Source: Vanilla planifolia | Lineage: Eukaryota > Streptophyta > Magnoliopsida > Asparagales > Orchidaceae | DNA: 64,000 bases | Assembly (NCBI GenBank): GCA_023846275.1 | Contig: CM043865.1 | Coordinates: 31,572,412-31,636,411, forward strand | Reading direction: 5' to 3' | In this document: in pieces, positions 26,101 to 36,800 of the stretch | How positions within the stretch are numbered: the first letter of the stretch is position 1 | Layout: each line of letters starts with the position of its first letter | Program-made: the position numbers and the translations under genes | Notes under the pieces: model-generated | Database searches by the model: none | What the model saw: the letters and a program-made list of their open reading frames with translations, nothing else | Told to the model about the DNA's origin: nothing

Positions 26101-29100
26101 AAGAATTCTAATGCAACAACCAAAGGGTTTTGTTGTTCAAAGAAAAAAGAACCATAAGATGTAAAAATCTCCTCTACAGTAATACAAAAAAATTGAATAC
26201 TTTTATATTAAGGCAAAACTTTATAAGGTATAAAAATAATAGTAGTACTTATCTACAAAGGCCACTGCCATGTGCTTAGATTTACTTTTATATATTGATT
26301 TCTTGCAAAAGAATATCTAAAATTAATAAAAAAAAATCATGTTGAAAAATGAATTTGAAACAAAAAGATTTGTGAGCAACAAAGATCCGTTAGTACAAAT
26401 AGTATTGAGACAAAATGTTGAAACGTTATAGTTGACAATGTTATGTACAAAAAGTCTTCGACAAAATAACATGCCTAATGCTACAACAAGTAGCACTCTT
26501 TTAGCTACTAATTTTAAACATCCAAAAGGGATTCACCGAAATCAAATGGCAATTATAAATACATGGCTAAGGTATCTTATGCTAATGCAATGGGTAGTCT
26601 CATGCATGCTAGAATTACTAGAATCTCCTCTTTAACATTATCATAGATTTAATTTTCTATGAATTAAAAAGATTACATTAAGTAAAAAATTTTAATACTC
26701 TAAACATCAAAAACAACCCTATTATTCACCAAACTTTTGTGGATGATCTCATGATTTTTGGAAGGAAAAATAGAATGAACCCCATATTCTTGAGATCAAT
26801 GATTGAAAAATTTTATGCCAATTTTGGTCTTTAAAGCAAAAAGCTAAAGAGCTCAACAATTTTCCAAAGTTGGGTTCAAGAAAAACAAGCTCTAGTAAAG
26901 CAAATTGGTTTCTCTCTTGGTACCTTTGAATTACTTACCACTTTCTTCCGCTTTTAATAAACCCACAACAGGACTTCTTCAATAACATAGTTTGGGCTCC
27001 TAGAATATGGGGTCCTTGAAACAATCTATTTGATTGTATCGAAATGCCCACTGAATTGGGATTTCCTATTGGCTAGGTCATTTCACAGCAAAAAGAGCAT
27101 TTATCATTAAAAGGATGAGCTTCCAGAGAAGAAGTATGAGCTTCTAGAGAGGGAGGATGAACTGCCAGAGAAAGAGGATGAGTTTACAGATTAGGGATTA
27201 CGATTAGCGGGGTTAACTTGTGACTTTGAGTTAGACTTTTAGCTAACCCTAACTGGAGTTAAAAAGCATTTGGTAGCAATGGTGGGGTTATCATTTTGTT
27301 AAACCTAGGTTACCAAATAGGGTCTTAGAAGCTTGTGCAAGTAAATGTTAAAATTGATGTCACTATGATCCTCTATTAATGGATCATTATTCTTCTATAG
27401 CAACACATAGATTTGGTACAAATTGTGGATTGAGTTTTACTCATCTTCTCTAACCTGGATCAATCCAATTCTCTGATTTTATTATGAGATCCTTTCAAAA
27501 GGCTATTTTTTGTTGTAATTATCTTTTAGGTGAACTATGTTGTAGTGCTTTGGCCTACCTTTCTTTTGTAATATTGTATAATAAACAGCACCACAAACAA
27601 AAATAGTCAGATTCCATAATAACCTCACTGTTTACATGTGGGTGCTACTTTCTAACCATGCAAGGTAAACATGCTAAAACGCTTAACAAGAAACCCATTT
27701 GTCTTCAATAGATTGCATGATCAACACCTACCACATGCTTAAAAATTTAGTAAATGAAACCATAAAGCATGAATTATTCCAGCTAAATTAATAAAAAGAC
27801 GCTCAAAAAATGAAGACTTCAATACGCTACTAAAAACTCAATATAATAAAAACATGAAAAATAAGTTCACCATTGCGATCTGCCTCCTCAATCATCTCCT
27901 TTATCTCAGTAAGGGTGAAGCTTTCACCCAATTCCTTTGCAATATTCATGATATCCTGATCCGATATTTTTCCCTGGAAATGACAACAAAAAAATTACCA
28001 AAAAATAACACTTGAGGCAAACTAATGGTAAGTTAAAGTTCAATATGCACATTATTGTCTTGGTCAATGATGTGAAAAGCTTTCATTAGCTCCTCTTTAG
28101 TGTCTCTTTCTCCTATTTTAGTTGTCATCATGTGCACAAACTCATCAAAATCAATTGCCCCACTTCCATCTTTATCAACATCAGCAATCATATTATTGAT
28201 TTGCTGTAGACAAAAGCATCATACGCAGTCAACTTAGAAGCTCCCAGGATTAAACAAAAATATAAAAACATAAGGAAAAAAAATCCTGAAGCTAACAAAT
28301 CCTGACCAAACATATGAAAATAAAAAAAGAAAGAAATTCATTAAAAAAGGGGCTTCAAGTGAGCAGTTCTAGAGAAATAGATTCACAAAGATACATTAAA
28401 TTCTAATCCATTAGAGAGAACTTTGCAAAATAATTCCAATGGACACACATGAGTTCCTAAGTTCATTTGACAGCCATTTATACCTTGAGTGAATATATCA
28501 AAAAAACATTTCATATCCTTCCAGTCAAGATTAATTTGACATCCACAAGTTCCCTCATCAGTTGGTTATCAAGGAACTCCATTCCATTTATTCCTGCAAA
28601 TTTAAGGATGTCCTGGCACTTTGCCCTTTGACTCCCTTTGGTCACAATTAAATAACTCGCTGTCGGTGCAGAGCTTTGGTGCTCACAAATCAAATTGATT
28701 CCTTCACAGTTCAAATTATGTCTACTAAATTGCATTGCTAAAATCGATTAGGCCACTTCCTTGCTGTAGACAAGGAACTCATGTTGAATGATCTTTCCAA
28801 TTGATGTCCCACTCTGTTCATGCATTAAGTTATTCAATAGGAGAGGAGGGCAGCAAGTTCATGTTTTAGAAGTTGGCTGAGGCCTATTATTAAGTTGTGA
28901 AACTTGATAGGAGCGTAGAAGTTTATTGATATATGAGCAATTCATTGTTCGATATAGTTGATATATTAGAAATACTCTTAAGAAGGCAATGCATGCGTGC
29001 GTAACACTACAAACACAATTTTATGGATGAAATGAACTAGTACCAATGCAACAACTAGGCATGACAATTATGGACATTCTCCAAGAGTGTAGGGAATATG

Positions 29101-30021
29101 TTTAGAAATGCACGCATTACAGAGGAGCTAAGCAACAATTGAGATGTAACTGCAGCAAAAATAATATGTCCAACAGTTATAAAGCAGACATGTAGCATGG
29201 GAATTTCAATCAATAGATCATGTGAGGTGAACACATGGCATCTGCTTTTTCAAGGGGTATATAGAATGAAGATCATCATGAATTAAGAAAGAATGAAGAT
29301 CATCATGAATTAAGAAAGCAAAGAAGTGAATTCAATGAAATCTTTTTCTTTCCTCTCTTCTGACTATTTTGAGTGTTTCTCATAACCATTGTAAGAGTAA
29401 TTTTGCATCTATTTCAAAGTTGTTGTGAAGATATTCTAAGCATGGCCATAGTTTTCCCTTGTTAAGACGTACATAGTTGATGGTACAACAACTATGGCCT
29501 ACCATCTTAGGATTTTCTATGGCCTCTATCTGTTCTTATGCTTATTAGATGTGGAATCATTTTGTTTATATTTAAAACAAATAGCTTGCTTCAACCACCA
29601 AAACTAGATATTAGATAACATTGCAAGAACACAAAATTATCTTAAAGGGTGTAAATCAACCAATTTGAATTTTACTACAAATAAGCATTACCTCCTCTGT
29701 CATTTCAAATCCCAATGCCCTGGAAAATAACATGTTAGTGTCCCTCTAGAAAAAGAATGGTCCACATGCAAAAGACTAACAAGTACCTCATAGCAACATT
29801 CAACTCCTTAGCATCAATAGTACCTAACACAATGATTAAGAAGACTCGGTGACAGAATATAACAGAAATATAATTTGGAAAGATGTGTGCAGCTCTATAC
29901 CAGAACCATCAGTATCAAATAGCTCAAAAGCTTCTTTGATCTCTTGCCTCTTCTGTGCAGTTAAACCATGCTGACGACCTCTAGGCTTCTCTCTCCTAGA
30001 TGCTGCCAACTTTTTGTTCAT
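23132..30021 (-). CDS. CML20: centrin, EF-hand calcium-binding protein
   Basis: Plant centrins (CML19/CML20 group) bind calcium and work in microtubule-nucleating structures, nuclear-pore mRNA export complexes and nucleotide-excision repair. Coding exons (minus strand): 30021-29901, 29823-29787, 29719-29692, 28203-28051, 27973-27871 and 23196-23132, together 507 nt or 168 residues, the family's usual length. All introns are GT-AG and every split codon rejoins correctly. The basic N-terminus ([10 protein letters not shown]) is typical. EF-hand loops are at 36-47 (DTDGSGTIDAKE), 72-83 ([12 protein letters not shown]), 109-120 (DQDNNGKISDQD) and 145-156 ([12 protein letters not shown]). Loop 3 ends in Asp instead of Glu, as I recall for Arabidopsis centrin too. 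The stop follows SNYGR. The last intron is 4,674 bp and holds transposon fossils. A splice acceptor 6 bases before the ATG implies a non-coding leader exon upstream. Confidence 0.94.
24330..26640 (+). mobile_element. Copia-type LTR retrotransposon fossil in centrin intron 5
   Basis: The plus strand holds Ty1/Copia polyprotein traces in canonical order. The GAG-pre-integrase region is at about 24.50-24.73 kb (ending in the LWHMRL-type motif). Integrase is around 24.9-25.35 kb, the start of reverse transcriptase around 25.85-26.05 kb, and the connection to the RNase H part around 26.43-26.64 kb. LTRs were not recognised with confidence, so the limits are approximate. The element is broken, with many breaks, and is probably old. 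It lies antisense to the centrin transcript. Confidence 0.85.
26680..26965 (+). mobile_element. LINE (L1-type) reverse-transcriptase fragment
   Basis: One plus-strand frame reads like the catalytic core of a plant L1 reverse transcriptase. FVDDLMIFG at about 26731-26757 corresponds to the FADD box, followed by [10 protein letters not shown] and then text like the KSS...F..W segment. The frame carries a stop after FGL (about 26834) and closes with two stops near 26959. Upstream and downstream LINE parts (endonuclease, poly-A tail) were not recognised, so this is a short dead fragment next to the Copia fossil, also antisense to centrin. Confidence 0.6.
27103..27190 (+). repeat. short imperfect repeat in centrin intron 5
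   Basis: A GATGAGCTTCCAGAG-like unit recurs about four times at a spacing near 24 bases, each time with A/T variation. Because the period is a multiple of three, one frame reads as an acidic repeat (DELPEK, YELLER, DELPEK, DEFTD). It lies deep inside an intron and between transposon remains, so the coding look is probably incidental. Confidence 0.55.
29264..29317. repeat. perfect 27-bp tandem duplication in centrin intron 3
   Basis: Two identical 27-base copies (29264-29290 and 29291-29317) beginning GAATGAAGATCATC stand head to tail. The perfect identity in otherwise drifting intron DNA suggests a recent slippage or repair event. Confidence 0.9.
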
Positions 30022-30624
30022 TGTTTCCTGTAAGAAAAATAACTATATAGAGTCACTCTAACTTCAAATTACACAAAACATTCAATTGAATTAGAAGTGA
30101 AAACAACATAGAGTTTTAATAACATAAATAATAAAGGAAACAATTTGCAACTGCAACTCTTTTATAGAAAACTTCAGCTAATAAAATCTTCATCTTATCA
30201 GGCTCTCAACCAGTATAGACAATAGCAAATGCCCTTTTTATCATTATCCCTAGACAGAGAACTTAAGAAAGCTTTCAGCATGAAAGTTGCATGTAATAGC
30301 ACAAAACGCAAGGGTGGCCATCCAAGTTAATCTACAACCAATATGCTGATGACCAAACAAAAGAATGTATAGCAAAAATAAAGCCAAATCTGTTTATCTG
30401 AACATGAAACCCCAACCAAGGCACAAAAAGAGAGAAGATCTCAATGTGACTTCTCAACACAAAAAAGAAAGGATTTTCAAAACCCACAAATCATAGATAC
30501 ACCAACATGTAAACGAACAACAAATTTTATGATACATGGAGATTAGCCAGTCAGTCAGGCATTGGGAATAAAAGAAATTGTGTGAAATAAAGAAAAAAGA
30601 GTTTACCATAGATTTGATAGAGAA

Positions 30625-31790
30625 CAAAAGTGATCACAATTCGATCTAAATCAATTTTCTCACTAGACCTTGGATGAAAATGATGCACATAGATCTTTGT
30701 GTTACTAAAACAAGCCTTCCTGTTATAGTGTCTCTACTATTGTGGTGGTACGATGAGAAAAGACAAACAACTTCATTGCCATCAATCGAAACAAGTTTCA
30801 CCCATGAAATGTATTCCAATATTTGGAAGGACTGGCCAAGTAGAAACCAGTTCACTTGACACGAAATATCAATAATCAATAAAAAAGTTGAAAATAATAT
30901 CTAAATATATTTAAGGTGGTTAATCATAACTTTATAGGAGTCATATAAAAGAATAAAAGATGTTGAAAGCCAAAAACCTATATAAAATGAGAAAATTTCA
31001 AAAATATAGTTATTTAAAAGGCCAACTTAAAATCAAAGAAAAACTTCATTGAAATTTTTTGTTTTTAAATCTTTGAAAAAAATAAAAGAGAAAAAAAGGA
31101 AAGAATGTAATATAACAAGAAAAAATGTAGTTGCTAAAAATGTTTGAAATTATTCCTAAGAAAAATATTCAAAATCATTTTTCTAACACCATTTTTTACC
31201 TCTTGAGACCAAGTGAAACCAAAAATTCACTTTAATTGTCAAGATTCTAACCAGCTCAAATGAAACACTATAATACATATTTCTTGGGATAATTTCAAAA
31301 ATAATTTAACAACTTAATTTTTTATCATCTAACATTCTTTTCCTTTGTTTTATTTTATTCCTTCTTAAGATTTACAAAAAAAAAATTAATTTTAAAGAAG
31401 TTGTTCTTTGATTTTAAGTTGACATCTTAAATGACAATATTTTTTTAAATTTTCTAATTTCGTATAGATTTTTGACTTTCAACAATATTTTTTATTCTTC
31501 TATATTACACCACATATAAAGTTTTGATTTACCACCTTAAATATATTTAGATATTATTGTTGAACCCCTAAAAATTATTGATTATCGATACTTTTGAATT
31601 ACGTGAACCAAGTTCAACTTGGCAAGCCCTTACAAATTTCACAATATGGATTGTAGGTAAAACCATTTAGATTGATGGCAACAAAACCTATGATGTCTAT
31701 CACATCACATAGTAATTCCCTCTTCTTAAACACATAATAATATAATACCAATATCTTCTAACAAGTTTAATATTGATTTCAAATTTCAAA
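30625..31790. mobile_element. long inverted-repeat (foldback/MITE-like) element
   Basis: The segment folds on itself. A left arm of about 540 bases (about 30625-31165) is matched by the reverse complement of a right arm (about 31280-31790), with a centre of roughly 115 bases. Clear paired landmarks are ATATCTAAATATATTTAA at about 30897 against its complement near 31535, AACTTAAAATCAAAGAA at 31024 against its complement near 31400, GCCATCAATC at 30779 against its complement at 31670, and TGAAATTATTCC at 31145 against its complement near 31290. No transposase is encoded. The outer limits are fuzzy and no target duplication was found. It lies in the presumed centrin leader intron. Confidence 0.8.
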
Positions 31791-33483
31791 CAAACAATTC
31801 CCTATATTGTATCCATTTTTCATATACATAAAGATCAAATTAAGATACACTTTCAAAACTCATACTATCCATGCAATTATCAACTACATGAATGTGGTTA
31901 TACTATTCGTTCCATGCAATTATAATATATAAATTTCATACTTAATGTTGGATTTCTAAATCCTTGAAAATCTACAATAATCAAGAAACCAAAAGTTTCA
32001 ACATTCCAAAACCATAAATGATCAAATATCAAATATGACAAACACAAGTATATGCAAAAACAACTCATAAAAACTTCAATCCAAAATTTAGAGCCAATAA
32101 AAGAATCTCAATATGAAACCAAAACAACATCAATTCCAAAACCAAGCATATAGCTATCCAATTATTATAATGCCAACATGGTTATAAAAAGAGGTTTTTT
32201 CCACAATTTCTTTATTTACTCATCCCCTTCTTATACCTTGTTCTCAATATAACTACAATATGTTGGCTAAACATGGGTTGAGCTAACCATCATAGATTCT
32301 ATAGACAAATCAAAAAAGTGAAATATTGAAATATGGATTGTTACATTTGAAGTATTAAAATTCAAACACTATAGAATCTTCCATAATAATAATTGCATGA
32401 AAGAAATATGTATTTAATCATGCTAAAAATTAAAATTGCTTTTAAATATACTACATAAAATATACATCATTTTATATAACTTTTAAATGCAATTCAAAGA
32501 TCAAATCTTTGCCCTAGTGTTATATTTTTTAATGAACAAAACTTCTTATTAACCACATATACTCACATGAGAGCTCATTCCTATTATTCCATTTCATATT
32601 GTAATTAGTCAAGCACCCCATTTTGTGGTATTTAGTTGCCAAGAAACACAATCTTTTTTAAGAGCCCAATTTCTCTTTAAACACATATAACCATATGACA
32701 ATTCAATCTTACTGCCCCATTTCATTTAGTGGTATTTGATTATCAAGAAAACAAAATATTATTTTTCATTTTTTTTAAATGCACATTTAAGTATTACGAC
32801 ATAACCATACATACCTCATCTGTCATTTCTCCTTTCAATAACATTTTTCAACTTTTCGTTTCACTTGCCTCATTAGTCAATTTCTAATCATAATATCTTA
32901 TTCATTTGCATGGCATAGATGTTGCACTTGCATTTTTGCATAATCTGCATTACAATTGCATACCTCTTGTTGTATTAAATATGTAATACTTGACATTACA
33001 TAATGCTTCGATATTCAATGTGAAATTCTGAACATAGCACGATACTAATAATAAGAAAATATTGCACTTCATATAATAAATACTGTTCAATCCATCATCA
33101 TTATTCAATTCCAATTCTATCATGTTATGAAGCATAATACACAAAATGCATGCAACACCCAACATGACATTGGCATAGTGATATTAAGCAATTTCTCCAA
33201 TTGCATGCAATGATGCAACGACAACATAGTAAACAAACAACAATATGTCATTTTGAATTAACTATAACATGCAATAGAATTAAAATATCACAATAAGCAT
33301 TCGGTACTTTATTGAATCAACTCGCCACCGCATGCTATGATATAAAAACCATACAGCAATCATTCAGAAATGTTCATCCAAAATCCTTGATTTCCGTGCC
33401 CCAGGTACGACGACCTGTCGCCGACTCCTGTCTTCGGATCAGCGTATCGGATAGACGGCAAGCTATATTATGCTTAATACCTG

Positions 33484-33512
33484 CGGATCTCACGGCTATA
33501 AAAGGAGATCCG
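33484..33512. repeat. perfect 8-bp inverted repeat around a TATAAAAG motif
   Basis: CGGATCTC (33484-33491) and GAGATCCG (33505-33512) are exact reverse complements separated by 13 bases that contain TATAAAAG on the plus strand. As RNA or single-stranded DNA this would form a hairpin. It sits just inside the presumed centrin leader intron in a locally GC-rich patch. Confidence 0.7.
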
Positions 33513-33556
33513 ACTATACGAATGCAAAACTACTTTTAGAATTTCGAAAAACATAC

Positions 33557-33800
33557 CAAATTATCAAGCTGGAGGAAAAACAAATCGATCCGCTCTTTTC
33601 CTCTTCCTTCCTCACGGGTTGGCCTCCGTACCGTATCCCGAGATCCTCGCCACCGGAGCTCTTCTTCGCGGTGATCCGGCCGATAAATTGTTGGCAAGAG
33701 GACAGCAGTGAACGACGAGAAAGGGACTGGGCTAGGACTTCACGCCGGCCGGACGATGCACGCGAGCTAAGTGAGTAGTGGGTTGCGCTGGATATGGATT
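33557..33800 (-). other. probable non-coding leader exon of the centrin gene
   Basis: A GC-rich island in AT-rich DNA ends, on the minus strand, at a good donor (TTTG then GTATGT at 33556-33551). Its text (mixed CT-rich and GA-rich, no conserved protein) is typical of a plant 5' UTR exon. The promoter would then lie beyond 33.8 kb, where TATA-like AT runs occur (about 33840-33850). Inferred from composition and splice signals only; the transcription start is unknown. Confidence 0.4.
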
Positions 33801-36800
33801 GGATTTCACATGTGTCTATATGAAGATACACACATATCTATCTATATATCTAAATTAATTATTAAGCACAAGTTTTTAATGATTCAATATTATTTTAAAC
33901 ATATTGTAATTAAAACAAAGCAATTATATTTAAAATTATATTAATGAATTCTTTCTCACCATATTTTTATTTTTATATTTTAAAATTTTCTATTTTTTAA
34001 TTAATTTTTACATATTTTATAAGAAATCTAATATACTTATAAATTGATTTCTAAAAGTCAATGTAATTTTCTTATATTATAATTTGATAATGTTGCAAAA
34101 GTTTTAGTTTTTTTCTTCCCATTATCATAATATTAGAATTGCAAGAATATGCATGTAAAGAGTTTGCTTTTGGTAACATAGTGGTCTCTGTGCTTCATTG
34201 TCATCTAAGATTTAGTGAAAATTAAGATTTAATTGTAATCACTTTCATTCTATGACAAATCAATTTCATTAATATTTTTTTCATAATTTTTCTTACTTAG
34301 ATTCTAAAATTATTGACTAATCTCCTACATGCCATAAAATTTGTTGTTTATTTACATTTTGGTGTATTAAGAATTCACGAGCTTTTGAAAATTCTTTTTT
34401 TTTTTGTGTTGAGAATCGATGCCAAGAACTTCTCTCTTCTTTAATGTTTGAGTTGGGAGTCTTATGTTCAAATAAATAGATCCAGTTCATTATTATTATA
34501 TGATATTTTTGCTGTTAATCGACACGTTAGTTGTATATTAGCTTAGAAAGCTATTCATATTTTTTGTCCAATTACATGAAACTTTATTACTAAAAACTTT
34601 CTTAAGTTCTCTATTTCATGACGATGATAATAAAGGACACTTATTATTATCCATAGTGCTTGATAACTTTATAAGAATAAGATGCATTAACCAAAAAATT
34701 CTATAAAAAAACTATTATTATATATTTTTCCTTTATTATTTATGTTTGTACTACTCCAATGATTTTACATCTAATTTGATTTCAAATTTTGTGTAATTTG
34801 TATTTAAAATAACTCTTTATGATATTTCTTATAAGAAACTATAAACATAGATGATGGCATCTAAGAGAAAGGATTCATGAGTTCATCAACATGTTTTGAG
34901 TGCACAAGAGAGGCAAGAGATCAATGATTCTTTTGAGCTTAATACTAATGGTTCTAGTATAGCATTACACATATTTTTAAATTATATTTCTATCATGCTC
35001 TCTTTGTCATTAATTCTTCTTAATCTTTATGCAAAGTACTATTTATACTAAGGAGTCGAATATTGCAATGAGGTATGTGTTATAATCTCGTGCTTGTGAG
35101 CCATTATTTTTTCTAGAACAACACTAACATGTTATTTTTTAGGGCATTGGGATTCAAAATCACAAAGAATATAATGTTTGTTTGTAGTAAGATATAAATT
35201 GGTTGCTTACATTTCTTACGATAAGTGTGTATTCTTACATTGTTAGCAATGCTACTACATATATTGTTATTTGGTGATCAATGCGAATTATTTATTTTAA
35301 ACCTAAACAAAATGATTCCATATTCCATATCTAGTAAGCATAAGATTAGATATAAGTCATAGAAACTCTTAAAGTGGTAGGTCATAGTTGTTAAACCATA
35401 AACCATCAAACTTCTTCATAATAATATAATTTTAGCATGTCATACCCAATCTTTAATTATCACAATAGTTGTTCGAGACTAAAAATAATAATCACAAATT
35501 TCATCCATTAAGGACACCTCTTAAGTGGAAAATGATAATAAAATAATTTTAAACTTAAAAATTCCTTACTTTAAACAATGATATTTAAGCAAAAACAAAT
35601 TATCCAAAATAATCATAAAATTATGTACTATAATCAACTATGAGTATCAAAACTATAACAAATCCATATTATAATAAAATAAAAGTTTTCATCACATATA
35701 CGTTATAGATATAATAACATATAGCTGGTATAGATATAATATATATGTCCAATATCCATTATTATATATAAAACATATGGCATTTATTAAGTACGATTAT
35801 TGTCAATCTCATCATCCTCCCCTTGTCTATGTGATGTAGAAATATTTTATATAATATAAGCACTAAAATGACATTCTAAAAAGCTTGACATATAAATCAA
35901 TAAATTAAAACATGGTATAATAACACAAGTAACATAATAATACTAGAATTAATCAATATTTGTTAAATATTATAACAAAAATAATCAATGATATTAATGC
36001 TTAAAATCATACCAATAAAATCATTTAATATTTTTTATTTTATTTTCACATTGCACATTAACATAATATTCTCATAAAATAATTTATCCTCTTAGGATCT
36101 ATTTCTCTTATGAATATTTTTTTTTGCTTTCAAATATGCCTCATCTTATAACCATATATTTTTACCTATAAACACCAATATATCTTACATCCAATTCATA
36201 AAAAGTTATGACTACAGTAACCACACTCACCTCTTACATATAATACTTGAAGCAAATTCATAATTAAATAAAAAGTATGGTTTATGACCAATAACTATCA
36301 CTTAGTGCAAATTACTAATTACAAGTCCAAGGATGTCATATCATATATGTATATGTTACAATCTAATATCAATGTATAATATAAAATCAATATCTACTAT
36401 TTTATATAGAGTATTAATTATGATGTATTAATAATCTCAAATATCTATCATGAACTATTAGATAATATTATAACAAAACTCAATTTTATGTAATATATTA
36501 TTTTAAGTATCCTATTTCTTATATCATGTCATAATATTATAATAGAATACCAAATTTCTTATAAATTTTTTTCAATTGCACATTTAGGGATTAGAGATTA
36601 GGGATTAAGGATTAAGGAGGGTAGGGGGTGGGGTTGCTTTTAAGGGTATAATAAAAATGGAGATATGTAAAGGAAGAGATATTGGCTTAGTCATCTGAAT
36701 TCACTAGTATAATCTTAATTTGTGTATAGCCATGGTTGTGGGTCATATTGCTTCAATCTGTTAAGAAGATTCACTTATAAAATTCTATTCAGATGATAAA

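Larger units (their letters stand above)
30022..33556 (-). other. probable leader (5' UTR) intron of the centrin gene
   Basis: Reading the minus strand, a polypyrimidine tract ending TTCTTACAG lies at about 30038-30028 and leaves only six leader bases (30027-30022) before the centrin ATG. This is what a 3' splice site just upstream of a start codon looks like. A GTATGT donor at 33556-33551, after a GC-rich exon-like segment, is the best matching 5' site. The intron would be 3,529 bp. Alternative leader exons cannot be excluded, for example one ending near 30607. Confidence 0.45.

Noticed and set aside
27103-27190. Acidic DELPEK-type repeat peptide
   Set aside because: It sits in an intron among transposon remains, ends at a stop at once and has no start or splice context; the DNA repeat explains it.
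31558-31763. A small LTR-like unit with TGTTGAA and TTCTAACA ends
   Set aside because: The inverted-repeat match with the other arm continues straight across the left border, and the flanking five bases do not match, so it is not a separate insertion.
33470-33778. 102-codon plus-strand frame with an upstream TATAAAAG
   Set aside because: No protein family. The same interval reads better as a leader exon and intron start of the centrin gene on the other strand.
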